Shown piece by piece: positions 39,861 to 53,090 of a DNA stretch of 64,000 nucleotides. The stretch covers positions 3,613,478 through 3,677,477 of the forward strand of contig JAQFVV010006231.1 in assembly GCA_028023455.1 (NCBI GenBank), written 5' to 3'. The stretch comes from Epiperipatus broadwayi (lineage: Eukaryota > Onychophora > Udeonychophora > Euonychophora > Peripatidae). The notes beneath the pieces are model-generated. The model was given only the letters and a program-made list of their open reading frames with translations. It did not search any database and had not been told where the DNA came from. How positions within the stretch are numbered: position 1 is the first letter of the stretch; each line of letters opens with the position of its first letter. The translations under genes were made by a program, and so were the position numbers.

Positions 39861-41099
39861 ATTTATAATCATACTTTATTTTAAGAAATATATTATTGAA
39901 TAAATTAAAGCATAACAAGTCAGCCATGTTAATACACAGCTAGTTTATGAACAAAACTGCTATAGAAGCTTTTTCTAGCAAGAGATATTATAAGCTATTG
40001 ATAGTAAGTTATTGCATTATCCACACCATTACTTCTAATTATTTTAAGACAGCATTTGATTATGAAGTACATTATTGCATACAATTAATCCAGTATTTTA
40101 CAAAGTGTCACAAAAATATAAAAACAATATCTTGTTCGGAAATAAATTAGCATAAATAACATTAAAAATAATATATATTTATATATGTTTTAAGTTATTC
40201 TAGGGTTGTTTTGCCTTAAGACAATATTAACATTGAATTTAAAAAACAAAAAACAAATCTTAACAAAGATAATTGACTTTTAAAAATAATAAAACTTGAA
40301 AAACTTATTTCATTTTGTATGGATGAATGTGATATTAGTAAGTATTATTAACAAATACTTTTAAGTTGAATTTATTTATTTGAAGATTCTGTAATCCTTC
40401 CTAAATAAAATCCATAAACCTTCATATGATGTTGTGTACTGTAAATATTCATGACATTATTTTATTGATTTATGTACTGAATGTGTTGTAATTTTATGTT
40501 GAAGGCTTTAATACAATTTGTAATGAATCTATATTTTAATTTTGATTTTTGTTACTATGTGTCAGGAGTATATTGAAAACTCCAAGATAGAGCAGGATAG
40601 GAAAGAATATGGGAAAAAATTATGAAAAAATGGAAAGGGATGGTAAAGTGCTAAACAGGTTTCTCTAGACCAAGTGTCTGTAAGATTTCTGATTCCATTT
40701 AAGAAGTCACAGTGAATTGCATCGCATCCAGAAAGTTCTGTAGTGTAGTGGATCAAATTGCACAAAATTGGAGCGTTTGTTTGTATTATATAGCAGGATA
40801 ATTGATTTTTGATATTCCTAAAAGTAATTTTTTTTGTTTCAAACTTATTTTTGTTATTTTAAAAGAAATTTTTAATAATTAAATAATTTATTTTATTTTT
40901 AAATTTGTGCCATGTTTTTAGAAGAATTTAAATTATGCATTTAAATAATGATTAAAAGTTTTGGAATATCGAGATAGATAACTAGGATAAAGTTAAATTC
41001 TAAAGAATATTTATCAAAATACAGCAACAGTGATTACAATACATGGTGATACTAAGAAAAATAATAGTGGTATGTACCAGAAGACATCATAATATATTT
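39861..41099. other. AT-rich spacer with an unassigned minus-strand open segment
   Basis: 40562-40790 is open on the minus strand (67 codons plus upstream, including TTELSGCDAIHCD and LTDTWSRETC) and less AT-rich than its surroundings. I do not recognise it. The GCD-x motif alone is not enough to call a transposon protein. Confidence 0.3.
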
Positions 41100-41816
41100 T
41101 GTAAATTAAAATAAAAAATCTATTTAATCATCTAGATTTTACAAATGATGTGTTTTCACAAATAATGCTTTCAACTTTTATCAGCAATTACAAGAATTAT
41201 CAAATGACTGCAAGAAATAAAAATTTAAAATAAATGCTAAAAAAGATTAAAGTAATCTTCAATAGTTTTGTTGTTTTTTTTTAAAGTAAAAAAAACATTG
41301 ATAGTAATGAATTAGATGACTGCAACTACTTTGTTAAATTATTAATGCAAATAAAAAAAGATGGATGTAATCAATTATATAAAACAATTTGGATAGAGTG
41401 CTTTTGGCAGAAGAGTAAGTTTTTCAAATAAATGTGATTTTTCTCTGCTTAAGTATATTTCTAAAACTTGGATATTTGATAAAGTAATAATACAGAAACT
41501 TCAAACAGCCACTAAAGTATGGGGAGGTTATGTTGAAACGAGGAAAGATTGAAAGTAAAATAGATAGATAAGAAAACAAATAGATATCATTGACATCAAA
41601 GAAAAGTTAAGAGATGAAATAGAACTAGCTTAGCATGGGCTAGAAGAGATGACAATAAAGACAGTTGAGCCCTTAAACTGAATCACAAGAGATTAAAGAA
41701 TATCATATGAGATGAATTGATGAGATAAGAATGAGCTGATGAAAGAAGTTATAGAACATAAAAATTCAGATCAACTTTAGAAAAACATCATCTTGCAGTG
41801 GATCAGTAATGGTTGA
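41100..41816 (+). pseudogene. heavily decayed LINE reverse transcriptase (3' half)
   Basis: Pieces of the usual insect-type LINE order appear across frames: LNHLDFTNDV at 41123-41152 in place of the L-x2-L-R-FADDI catalytic box, then LQELSNDC and KFKINAKK (41188-41250, the 'GLKIN-KTKVM' region), FG-stop-SAFG at 41388-41408 (the 'GWAAFGKL' region), IIQKLQTATK (the 'LRxAQRAME' region), AWARRDDNKDS near 41633 ('WAGHxARRxD') and finally ILQWISNG-stop at 41790-41816 ('YVQQWTSxG' terminus). Both catalytic aspartates are not kept. This is an old copy with many frameshifts. It differs in its end from the LINEs at 28.8 kb and 42 kb. Confidence 0.65.
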
Positions 41817-42119
41817 AAATGATAGATTAAATTTTTAAAATGTTATTTAAATAAATACATATGCATTCTAAAATAACAGTTTAATGATCCTAAAAAATTG
41901 ATTGATTCCTTATAATTTTGTTGAATGTAGAAATTATCTAATTTAATTTTCATTGTTTAAGTTTAAAATAGTTTTTTTTTTTTTTTTTTGGGGGGGGGGG
42001 ATTAAAAAAATAATAATTTTTGTTTAAAAAAAAATTTGCTTATATTTGAGAAAAAATGATTTTTTTTTAAAAAAAAAAGAAAAAAACACAATCGATTTTT
42101 GTTATATTGTTTAATTTTT
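41817..42119. other. AT-rich spacer with T-run/G-run
   Basis: A T-run of about 18 passes directly into ten G at 41973-42000, then T/A runs. No gene. Confidence 0.6.
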
Positions 42120-42599
42120 ACTATTATTAGGTTAACATGTTAAACTTAGCTTCATGTTCTCAGACAGCAAGCAACGTGAACAATAGCTCCTCTCAGAGAT
42201 TAAAATTGGCAGGAAAGGGGTATTAGACCCCATTCTAGACCCTTAAATACAAGGTAAGAGTATTACTATACAAAAAAAAATGGAAAGTGACAATGATATA
42301 GATAATATACAAAATAATTTGATCTTAAAATGTGACCCTCAGTCGTTCAACATGAACAATGGCTGAAATCTTCCTGGCTATAAAAACAAATCTCAGGCTC
42401 CAACAGGGATTAAAACCCTTCCTATCAGCAAGACTAACCACAAAATAATTACTAACAACATTAAAATGCAAGGAATTATGCAAAAATTCATCAGGTGTAA
42501 GCAATAGCATTGGTCTCCCCTCGGGAGAAATAATACGTAATTTTAATAATACATACAAAAACAGTAACAACACTTACCGTATCTTCCAAACTCCTTTAG

Positions 42600-43750
42600 C
42601 AGATATAAATGAACATAATTAACCTACCAACACACCCACAAAACCTTCACAGAATAGTCTGGAAAAAAAATATATTACCGGCAAAATATATCTGAAGAAA
42701 GTTCAAAAAAATCTTCCAAACTACCAGAGGCCACCAAAAACATTGCTGTAATATCAGATATTGTCAACAGTTTATCGGGGGAAAGGAAAACGAAAACAAT
42801 TGGAAAGGAAAACGAAAACAAACCCCATTCACAAACAAATGGAAATATCGAACTTGATGAATCCCTAATATTTACTCTGAATAAACATTTCAAAACAGCC
42901 TCACAAATCCCATCCACAAAAATTTATATATATATATCCTATACTAATGCTATAAATTTCAACAAAGACATTAATATTGCGGAGACCAACTCGGTCGGTA
43001 ATATCAATTAACTATTTATAGATTTATTGGAATATGAAGTAGAAATCACAACAGAAGATTCCCCCCCCCCAATCAGTTAAGAAATTAGGCATCAAACGAC
43101 AAACACACCAAACCATAAATGATAACTTCAACAAAACAATCCCAAACTTGCTCTATAAATCCCTCCAAAATTATTACAATGATAACACATTAATCCTAAC
43201 AGTAACGAATGAAAACTTCTCACTATACAAATTCCCTATGGAGCATTTATATTCAGTAATTAAACAATCAGTTCAAAGATGGGAATTTACCCAAATACTA
43301 ATCCACCCTAATGACATATATATGGCAATAGAATTTAAGACCTGGGCGAACAGGCTCAATTTAAGAACAACAATAAAACCATGGAAAACAAAATACTATG
43401 CACCATAGAAATGAACAGACCTATAGTTTTACAAGGAAAAATTAAGAACTGCCTAACCAGATTCACTGAATAAGAACTTCAAAATATCTTCAATCCCTAT
43501 AGCAATGTTTCAAAATTTAAATTCCTCCCAGACCCATCTTGGATGAAAACATAATATCAAATACAGCAATCTTCTCACTAGCCATGAAAAAAAATGTTTC
43601 ACCCACTGACATCCCTACTGTAGTTAATACAAGAGGTTCCCAATGATCCTCTCATTTAGGGGGTACAGCCTCAGTGCTTTTACTGTTTACAAATGAGACA
43701 CCTGCACACCAAAACAAAGGCAAGTTCCATCACTGCAGTAGAAAAATATA
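42600..43750 (+). pseudogene. LINE ORF1 (gag-like) relic with CCHC-type knuckle
   Basis: The best-kept segment, 43148-43408, reads 86 codons (YKSLQNYYNDNTLI, RWEFTQILIHPNDI, then FKTWANRLNLRT), consistent with the nucleic-acid-binding region of a LINE gag protein. Downstream at 43675-43701 comes CFYCLQMRH, the C-x2-C-x4-H start of a retroviral-type zinc knuckle. The fourth ligand is not visible. Frameshifts separate the pieces. Assignment rests on position before the endonuclease plus the knuckle, not on a family match. Confidence 0.5.
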
Positions 43751-44717
43751 ACAACAGATACAGACATAAAACATCCACCAGAAACAGGCAACAATAATAA
43801 TATAAACCATATTGATAAACACGGGTCTACATCATCAAAATACACTAAATCGACAGATGTAACACACAGATGTAACCCCAGATCACATTATTTCCACAAA
43901 GAAGAATCAATATGATAATCTTTCCCAACAAACCAAGATGGTTATTTATGACAATACAACCAAAATAGAAATAATAATCGAACAACTACATCAAGAACTC
44001 CTCATCCTATTTCAGATCAATACACAGATAATGATCAGCCATTAAACAGCACCTTATCAAAAAAAAGACTATGATTCAGTGTTTGATGATCCTTCAGATT
44101 TGAAGCCATCTCCAATAGAACAAACAGAAACCACAACCAAAATAGACAAAAATAACACCCAATCACTTAGAAAATCACAAACTATACTAAATACAACAAT
44201 GTCACATCCACAAAAAGAAAGTAGCAAAACCAATAAACCAAAGACAAAACTCAACACATCACATACACAAACTTCAATCCTGGGGAAAAAAGACGGTTTG
44301 CCTGGACATTGGAATCAAGATCATTCACAAGTAGTAAAGCCAACAAAGATTAAGAAAGCCAACATGACAAACTCTTCCAAAAATTAATAAATGGAAATCA
44401 ATTGCTCTAGATAAATCAAGTTTAGAAGAGGATGTGAATTTTGGGAATATGCCACAATTACTCTTCATTAAAACCAGATTCTCAGAAACCACAAAGTAAA
44501 CATAGAGTGTCATGAAAAAAAAGGAAAACATCAGAGCACTCTGACACTGATTCAGCCCCGATAAAAGATGACCCCCTACTTAGATTTACTGAATTCTATG
44601 GAAAATGAGGACCCTCTAATACCCATTAAATCAATCAGATCAACTTCAACTCAAAATTAGAACAAGCATCAGATCAAGAAATCAATTATATTTATTTATT
44701 TCCAGCCCCTTGAGATC

Positions 44718-45392
44718 ATGGGCCAGCTGAGGAATCAAGAACACTATATTATGAACTATAATATTGCTGTTATTAATGTGCATGGCCTCAACTCGCTGGC
44801 CCGAGCTCACACAATTAGGAATTGGATAAGCATTAACTCTCCACACATCCTATTAATGGGGGAAAACAAATTTCATAGTAACACTGATAGTAAAATAAAA
44901 ACTTTAATTGCCACCATGGGCTTCACTAAATTTTCAGTTGGACAAACAGCAGCTAGCGGAGTTGGGGTATTAATTAACAAGAAATTTCCCCCGAACAAAT
45001 TCTGTGTACTTTATTTGGCTAACAATTTAATCATGTTAGAAGTAGACTATTGGGCTACAGCATAAATCTGGCTTATATATACACATCAAGCAATCCTATT
45101 ATTTATCACAAAACCATTCAGGCTATAAATGCTATCCTCAGCAATAAATCCGGCTCTTTATTTATATTGAGATTTTAACACTATGTATAACTGCTTTAAC
45201 CTAAAATTCCTTCCACTGATGAACATAAACTTGATGTGTGGGGAAGGTTTTGCCCGGATCCTACTCTTTTTATACCAAATCCTACCAAACCCAAATAGAC
45301 CTATTATAACTATTCATCAGATTTACATTTTCATTTAAATGTAGAACTTTTACCAGTTTTTTTTTCGGACCATATGGTCCTTGTAATTACTC
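44718..45392 (+). pseudogene. LINE APE-type endonuclease domain relic
   Basis: This enzyme would nick target DNA to prime reverse transcription. The first 115 codons are open: NIAVINVHGLNS near the start, then PHILLMGENKF (the P-D-I-x-x-x-x-E metal-binding glutamate region) and GVGVLINKKF. After a stop at 45063 the fold continues in other frames with DFN at 45171-45179 (the GDFN motif) and SDHMVLVIT from 45365 (the S-D-H catalytic end). All hallmark motifs of the domain are therefore present in order, but the frame is broken several times. Confidence 0.8.
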
Positions 45393-46189
45393 TGGAAACC
45401 ATATCTGATCTCCCAACATCTGAAACCCTTCACAAAACCATGTGAATGGTAACGAAGTCCAACATGATGGAGGCTATAGTATCCAAAGTTTATATATATT
45501 TTTCACAACCTCAACATCCTTTCAAGACCAGGTAAAGAAGCCTGGTTTTCATTTATAGGCATCCTACAAACAATACTAAAACACCACACCATAAATGCCA
45601 AAGGCCCTAATGGTCTCTTCAGATATCTTCTGCAAATAGAGAATCAGCTCCAGATGCTCCAAGATCAACCTATTAAAACTCAAGATATTTTTAGCCTAAA
45701 AAACCTATATTGATCAAAACAAAAATCCCTGCCTGAATACTTCTCCATCAGGAGAGCCAAATACTATTTATCTCAACAACATTACTGGACAAAAGGCTAC
45801 TTGAAATGGGCACTTGGAGGGAAAAATAACCACTCCACTCCCATCATCGCAGAGAGGAAAACCTTACTGTGAATACCTATGGTGAACACAATAAAAAAAA
45901 ACACGCCAAAGGATGCGAACCGCAATTCATAATGTCACACAATCTTGGTCTGTGGTTGATCTACAAAAGCCGCATGTGATGACAGAAAACGTAACAGAAA
46001 ATATCATCCCTTCTGGATAGTGTCCACCCCAGATTACACATGGGATTCCCAGATTCCTAATCTTACACCTCAATCAATTCGCAATCCCCACTAATGAATA
46101 AGATAGTGGACTACCCAACAACAGGTCATAAAGATATAACTAACCTTTACCCAGTGGCGCTGGTTCCATTTATTAAAAAAAATCAGGTT

Positions 46190-46730
46190 ATGGATCTCTC
46201 AAACATTAGTCCATTACACCCCTTCTCATTAAAATTATAAAATCCATGATCAAAGACCTTATCCAGCCGATAGTTTTAAGGCATATATCTAACAACTAAT
46301 ATGCCAAGAAAGGCACTTCTACCACACATGCAATGGGCAACATAATCTCTGTCATCGATTATATCAGAATCCATCGGAAGTCAAAGCCGATAGGTATCCA
46401 ACTGGATATTGCTGTTGCCTTTGACTCGGCATGCATAGACACACTTTTAAAGATTTTGACTGAGTATGATGTTCCCATGGTTGCTATGCAGATCATAAGC
46501 AATCTACTATATAACAGGAAAATATTTATCACTATAAATGGTAACATCACCGCTGGATTTAAACCAACACAAGCTCTCCCTTAGGGATCCCCCCTCAGTT
46601 CCATATGCTTTATCACTTACATTAATCCTCTCATGGCAGATTTGGAAAAAAATCTACCAGGTCTATTTGTATCTAATTTAAACCAGAGAAATCAACATGT
46701 TTGCCTACATAGATGATGTAAAATGATCAT
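46190..46730 (+). pseudogene. LINE reverse transcriptase palm relic
   Basis: Reads NISPLHPFSLK and KGTSTTHAMGN (fingers), then an 83-codon open run with LDIAVAFDSACID (motif A, catalytic D kept at about 46408-46410), LLYNRKIFITING, and TQALP-stop-GSPLSSIC (motif B, where the usual Q is a TAG). Motif C is FAYIDD at 46700-46717, retaining both catalytic aspartates, in a different frame. It was clearly a working RT ancestor and is now dead by one stop and at least two frameshifts. Confidence 0.85.
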
Positions 46731-46859
46731 CCTACCATCAGAAAAACATTCCTCTGCTACAAACAATATTAACCACTACATAGATAAATATGAGCTGTAA
46801 TTCAAGCCCAGTAAGTCGGCCTCCTGCAATTCGGTTCAGGAAGGAAAATCAACACCCTC

Positions 46860-48000
46860 TTCTCTGCAAAGCTGCACAAATATCTTGGCTTTTCCATTTT
46901 CAAGTCTACCACAGCAAGATCCAGAGAGATTCAGAATAACATCCTGGAAGTAACAAATAAATTCATCGCTTCCTTGTCAGGAGTCTACCTCTCCTTTCCT
47001 GGCAAGGTAGCACTAATTAACATGAATGTGATGCCAAAAATATCATACTTTCTTCCATTTGTCAAACTCAACAAGAGCTTCATAAATAGAATAAATGGAA
47101 TATGCTCCAGGCTTTTCTGGAGAAGTAAAATGGTCGTCATCAGCCTCAAAGGCATTCGGCAACCAAGAAAGCTAAATGGTCTTGCTTTTCACTCCATTCA
47201 GGCATTGATTTACCAAAAAACCTACAATGTGATACCCAACTTGGTAACATCATATAGTTATAACACCATTCTCCAAAAATCTCTGCTTCAAGAAGTAACA
47301 CCCACTGACCGACCCCCACCAGGCAGGCAAACATGGATCACTAGCTCTCAAGTCTTGTCAAACAGCACTGCCCAATAACGGACAACTTTCGATTTTAAAA
47401 TCTCATTATGGCAAGCATACACAATCCTCCAACAATCTTACATCTCATAATCAACACATTTTGCTATAACAATCAGAAACTGGTAACTAACTTTAAGAGA
47501 TGGAGTCCAGAGGCCAAATATCTAGATTTCCTCATCAAGTACAATATTAATGGACTACCTACAAATCACTTCCTCTTTTATAAATGAGGATACAAAAACA
47601 TTGACTCAACTTGCAGCATATGTATGGTCAGTGGTGAGACATAGGATCACCTCCTCTCAGTGTACTGGGCTCAGAGTGATCCGAGAAATTATATTCTCCA
47701 ACACCAAGATAGATTTCAAACTGATCTCATCTCTGAAGAATAGTATCAATACAAAAACATATCCAATTATATGCCTATCTATTTTTTTGAACTAAACCAT
47801 TGGGCTATGCATTGTAAATTAATTATGGGATGCCCACAACCTCCTATAACACAAGTTTTTTTAAAAACAATGATAAAAATCCAGAAAAGAGATCAACTCC
47901 TGGCATCATCGAAACCATTTGAAGACATCTGGACATTATACAATATGCCAAACTAACAATAAAAAGAAAAGGGAAAGCAATCGGCTAACTAATATGTGAA
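46860..48000 (+). pseudogene. LINE thumb/connection and C-terminal relic
   Basis: Begins KLHKYLGFSIF (the 'YLG' box after the RT palm), followed by a 134-codon open run with LSFPGKVALINMN, KISYFLPFVKLN and SRLFWRSK, the 'G-R/K-x-x-L-I-N...Y...LP...FW' order found downstream of RT in LINEs. Later pieces (AAYVWSVVRHR near 47600, and KRDQLLASSKPFEDIWTLYN near 47900) are probably the C-terminus. No RNase H or zinc knuckle could be recognised. Confidence 0.65.
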
Positions 48001-48150
48001 GATTTTAATATTCTTGCCATCTTGCATTTATAGCACAACAACATAGACTCAACAGATCTCCAAATAGAAATAACAAGATAGTCAGAACAAGAATGTAAAT
48101 CTATTGTTTGGTTTGATATCACTGTATACATTAGAAATAATAAAATATTA

Positions 48151-50767
48151 TTGAAACATATTATGTTAACATGATAATAATGTAATATTAAAAATATATA
48201 TTAAGTTGTTTTTTTTAGACAATTCAAAATACATTTGTATAAATGTTTTCTATTTGTGTATATCTTCAAAAAAGATCATAATTAAAGGTTGAAACATTGG
48301 ATAATCTTTAATTAATATTTATTTTATTATTATTTTAATTCAGTAAACAATAACAATAATAAAAATATTTTTTTGTAAAAAAAAATAGTAATTGGAACTT
48401 TATTTTTTAATAATCAAATACTGGGGGGTGATAAAAATATTAAGCTGCTATATTTCTTCACTATGTTAAGTTTGAGTGAAAACTTTTCTCTCAAAGTACA
48501 TGGGTTTAATAATACAATTTTATAGAATGCATATTTAGCTGGCATTCAAATATAATCACAACAAAGTTTAACCAAAACTTGTTGTCTTTCTTAATTTATA
48601 AAAAAACATTAATTATTTACGTTTTTCTCTTTCCATTCTCAAAAGTTATTGATTGAAAAATTTATATCATATTTAAAAACATTAAAGAAGCCACACCCAA
48701 AAGAATAAAATTCTCTTAGAATGCAGTGATATTTATAAAATCTCATATTGGATTTCTTCCCATAGAATTTATATCAAAAAACATATATATAGACACACAT
48801 TTTTGTTGTTAGAGAGAGTTTACATATTAAATTAACAAAACGTGGTGATAATTTTAATAAAACATCTAGCAAAAACTGTCCAATGAACCACCAAAGATTA
48901 TATCAAGAAAAGTTATAGAAATGTATAAAATGCTGGATAACATGAATGAATAAAATACAATTAAAAAAATTTAAAAAAATTTGAAGAATAAACCTATCAT
49001 TATAATTTAATAAAAAATAAAAAGTTTTGAAGAATGTTTGCTGTGATTGCACCAAAACATCAGCTATATCCACCCCCACCCCCATAAAACTATTTTAATT
49101 AATTACAACAGCACTTTGATAGAAAATTTTTCAAGAATTTGTAGGTCTAGAGACATAGTTTTAAACCATACCCATGGAGTTTCTTATCAAATATTCATAA
49201 ACAATCAGCTTTTATATATCAAAATATAAATACTCTAAATATTTATATATGCATCTTAAAGACATAAGGATATTCATTAAATAAAGTTCATTTTGTAGCT
49301 TTAACTATTGAAGTACTAGAAAATATTTTGATAAGAGGGGACAAGCATTGTCAGCATTGTCAGACTGCAGTAAAAATAATCATATAATCAAGTATTATTG
49401 ATGGAACACATATATATTTATACAATGGCAATCTCTTTTTTTTTTTAAATACAAAACGTATTAATAATCTTCCTAATGTAAAATTCTGGAATGTATTTAA
49501 TTCATTTTCAAAAATAGAAATATATTATAATACATTATTATAATAATTAATTGTACAAATATTAAAACTATTTTTTGCAAATATTACATCTAAAATTTAC
49601 TTTATTTATGACTGATAACATCTTAAATATTACATCTTAGAGGACATATATATATATTAAAGATTCTTGTCTCATCACTTATCAAACTGGATATTTTTAT
49701 TTATATATCTTTTTTCTTTTCCAGAATCCAAATAGAACGCCAAATCATTAATTAGCTTTCAGATCACTACTATGAACAAACTACAATCAATATTCCCATG
49801 ATAACTTAATTCATTTTTGACAAAATAAATATACACTATAAAAAGTAACTGGAATTAAAAATTCTATACAGCCTTTGACTTACTAATATGGATAGAGTCA
49901 TATATTGAAAAATACATAGTTAATTTAGATTGACACATCAATATGTCAAGCTCCGACTTCTATTTAATATGATTAGAAATTAAAATAGTTATACCATAAA
50001 TTGAATGCACACACAAATAGCATCATTATGAAACAATCAATAATTAGAATCTTAAAACTTCATTCCTTGCTTCACGAACTATTACGCCACTACTAACAAC
50101 AGTATAAAAATCTTTATCAAATTCTTATCTATCATGTGACTTGACCTGAACTCTTACTATTTGCATGATTTAATTCATCAGAGAGACTATAATATAATTC
50201 TAAATGAACTATTATTTTTATATATTCTTCTCATGTCTTTCTTCAGCTGCACTTACTGCCTGTTGGGCATCAATATTAGTCAAAAATTCTCATGGTACGA
50301 TTACTTGAAAAATAATTGTTTTTGTTATTATATTAGAAGATAAGTTGTCTTGCCTTATTCAAACTTTCACATGCAATCAGCAACAATATTTTAGAATGAT
50401 TCGCACCTATAATAGACATTGTCTTTATCATTAACAAAACTGGTCATAGAGTTAAGGACTGTTGAAAATATAGCTTTAATTGTATTTTAAATTCACACAC
50501 TTAATAGTAGGGGATAGAAAAAGAACTGGGAATGGCAACTTCTTTATTACAACTATTTATTCATAGCTAAAATTACTTGGAAGTCTTCTATAGAAAATTT
50601 TAGGAGCATAATTATGGAATTACCCTCCCTGCCACTTTCTAATAGCTAATATTTCTTTATATAATATTTCCATTATTTATTTATCTTGACAGTAATTTTT
50701 GTTTCAAAAAGTTTAAGATTTTATATAAAGCCAAAAAATTATTTAGCTTGCAGAACTTAATAATATA
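48151..50767. other. AT-rich spacer
   Basis: No gene supported. A short C-rich string near 49070-49082 and AT dinucleotide stretches are present. Confidence 0.5.
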
Positions 50768-50860
50768 TAAGGGTTCTAACTCAGACTTTCACACGACCTT
50801 CAACTCTCCATACCATCTCATATTGTTGACCCACCTGATCACACCCATGTTGAAAAGAAC
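50768..50860 (+). repeat. relic of the 3.8-5.2 kb repeat family
   Basis: AGGGTTCTAACTCAGACTTT, then CACACGACC, CTCTCCATACCATCT and CACACCCATGTTGA match the GGGTATGAGCACAGACTTT, CACATGACC, CTCTCCACTCCATCT and CACACCCATGTTGA strings of the 471-bp unit, in the same order but with the middle deleted. It shows that the family is dispersed, not only tandem. Confidence 0.65.
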
Positions 50861-52404
50861 TCAATAATATTATTTTATTAAGATCAGTAAAGTAATTGAC
50901 ATATTCTGAACAAGACTTCTATCAATACCATTATAAACATCCATGTTATACTGATTTTGTATACTATTAGTTATAAATAACCTCCTCCAAATTATATGCA
51001 TTTTATATCATTTAAAAAAAAAAGCACACTTTTCAGCAAAAAAATGACAATCAGCGGAAATTGCAATTATTTTTCCCCCACTCTTTCTTTTTAAATAAAA
51101 GTATTGAAACTTTTAAATCGCTCTAAGATAATTTAAACTAACTGCTCACGATTACATAGATGACAATCTGCCAGTATATTAAATAATAATATGATTACTT
51201 CCCAACATTATCACTAAACATGTCATTACAAGTAACAGAGCTAGCTTGAACTTTTAGTCTTGGTTAATATAAAGAATAATGTTATATATAGCTCTAATGC
51301 ACGATGTATGGGATATATATTTAAGCTTTTGTGAATTAAATTAAATTCTTTGATTAAAAGCTCAATCATTAATAGAGCTAGTTATGCAAATGCTTGACAC
51401 TTTGTTAATACAATTTAATTTTATCAGTTTATAATTAATGAATTTTGATGTTTGGACTGTCATCATAAAACATTAAAAACTCTTACATAATTATGATGCA
51501 TAAACTCCATAATATTATTGTAAAAATTGAAAGTTGAACACTAAGATTGTGTTTTATTTAAAAATAAGCTCCAAATAAACAGCTTATCAGAAAAATGTGA
51601 ATTGATTAATCCTTTCTAAGCAGTAGACAAAATAATGCATCATCAGTGATGGCACTCCGAATGCTTTGACTTCAATTTATTTTATGGCAAAAACTAGAAC
51701 TAAAATAATATTGATTTATTAGTTTTTAAAAAAAAATCACAAGATGTCAGTGTTGTACAAAGAAATTTGCTACAAATAAGTTCACTACCAGTCAATAATA
51801 TTGCTGATTGACAGTTTCTTATTCTCTCTGCTTGAGAAAACTTGTAAGAGCCTTTGAGCATATTTATTTTTTATTAGATTTTTGAAAATAAAAAAACATA
51901 TATTTTCCATAGTTGCAGAACATTTATGTAATATTTATTTTTTTAGAAAAATAATATTATTAGATTTAGATTTTATTCAGTCAAGAGACTTCAATAATGA
52001 ATGGTCTCAACTTGTAATTGGCTGAAAAGGAACACATTCATATTTATTGTAGCACATTTGTTTTTGTCATTTTTTAATAATTATGAATAGAATTTTAAAT
52101 TTCAAATTGAATTTTGTTGATTTTATGTAATCTGAATAATAATTCACTTGGGTTTTATAAATTAAACTATATTTTTTAAATTTAATATTTGTATTAGCAA
52201 TGCTGAAACCATCAATTAAACAAAAAAAACATTGTTCTGATTATATAATTAGATTTATTCATTTATTACTTTTTTTATTTAGTGATGAATAAAATATTTC
52301 TAGTTATATATATATAAACATTACTCAGAGAATCAAAAAACATTATAAATATGTTGTGTTTTATTTTTCCAAGCAAATACAAATAAAGTATCACAAAGAA
52401 AAGT
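50861..52404. other. AT-rich spacer with one dispersed-repeat copy
   Basis: 51671-51838 is listed separately. Otherwise no signal. Confidence 0.45.
51671..51838 (+). repeat. dispersed repeat, copy 2 (partner at 30.8 kb)
   Basis: Shares AAATAATATTGATTTATTA, the following T/A tract, a GTCAGT string, and the ATTGACAGTTTC / CTTGAGAAAA order with 30808-30958. Both copies look old. Confidence 0.55.
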
Positions 52405-53090
52405 GTGATTTATATAGTGTTTTTATTGAATTGATCATGGCATTTGATTCAATTAATCAAAAATATTTGATTGTCCATAGAATTTGTTTCATGTTATACA
52501 ATTTTTACATTGTGTAATAAAAAAAATTGTTACCAATACTTAAAAAATCTGAACTATTTGAAATAAAGAAATTGTGCCAAGGAAGACAGTTAAATAGTCC
52601 CAACTTTGTTTTCTAGCTTCATAAGTGATTTTTGGAAAAAATTGTAGACAGCTTCACAAATCAGCTAATCAAGATGCAAAGCTGATTAAAAACAAGAATT
52701 TCATCTTCTTGACTTTTAGATTTTTAATATTCTAGTAAGCTGGGTACTTCTTATATTTCAAGTGATATTTATGCTATTTTAAATGTGACCTATAAAAATT
52801 CTAATTTAGAAATTATGCTTGAAAAAACTCATATTCTTTATCAATCAGTGGTATAAAAAAAACTTCCAATAATTTTTAGTTAGTAAGTGATTACCAACTT
52901 GAAAATATGAATCACTTTAATTTTTTTGGAAATCTTTTAGACAAAAAAAATGACTGTGGATATTGAAGTGCAACAAACATAACCCCTAACTTGGTGCTGT
53001 AATTAAAGTAGTTATTATATATAGAATTATAATTCTGATCATTTTATTATATACAAGTGAGAAGTGAACTCCTAACAATGTATCATAAAA
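52405..53090 (+). pseudogene. very old LINE reverse-transcriptase relic
   Basis: Starts with FIELIMAFDSINQKYLI at 52422-52472, the RT motif A pattern (D-x-x-K-A-F-D-S-V-N-x-x-L) with the first acidic residue changed. Further pieces are NHFNFFGNLLDKKNDCG at 52909-52959 (the 'F-x-Y-L-G-x-x-x-x-x-x-x-x-C' box after the palm) and ILLYTSE at 53041-53061 (the 'LLYGSE-W' box). Spacing matches a LINE, but the YADD box is not recovered and many stops intervene. Confidence 0.55.

Larger units (their letters stand above)
42120..48150 (+). mobile_element. near full-length, inactive LINE (non-LTR retrotransposon)
   Basis: A ~6-kb unit with an A/C-rich sense strand, distinct in composition from its surroundings. 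The order is a presumed 5' leader (42.12-42.55 kb), an ORF1/gag-like region with a degenerate zinc knuckle, an APE-type endonuclease, a reverse transcriptase, a thumb/connection region, and a 3' end with an A-rich AATAAAATATT string near 48.13-48.15 kb. Every ORF carries stops and frameshifts. I could not decide the clade (L1/Tx1-like or a Tad/I-like group). Ends are estimated from composition; no target duplication was found. Confidence 0.8.

Noticed and set aside
44079-44387. 102-codon open frame rich in K, T, N and S
   Set aside because: Part of the LINE between ORF1 and endonuclease; low-complexity composition and no own motif, so not listed as a gene.
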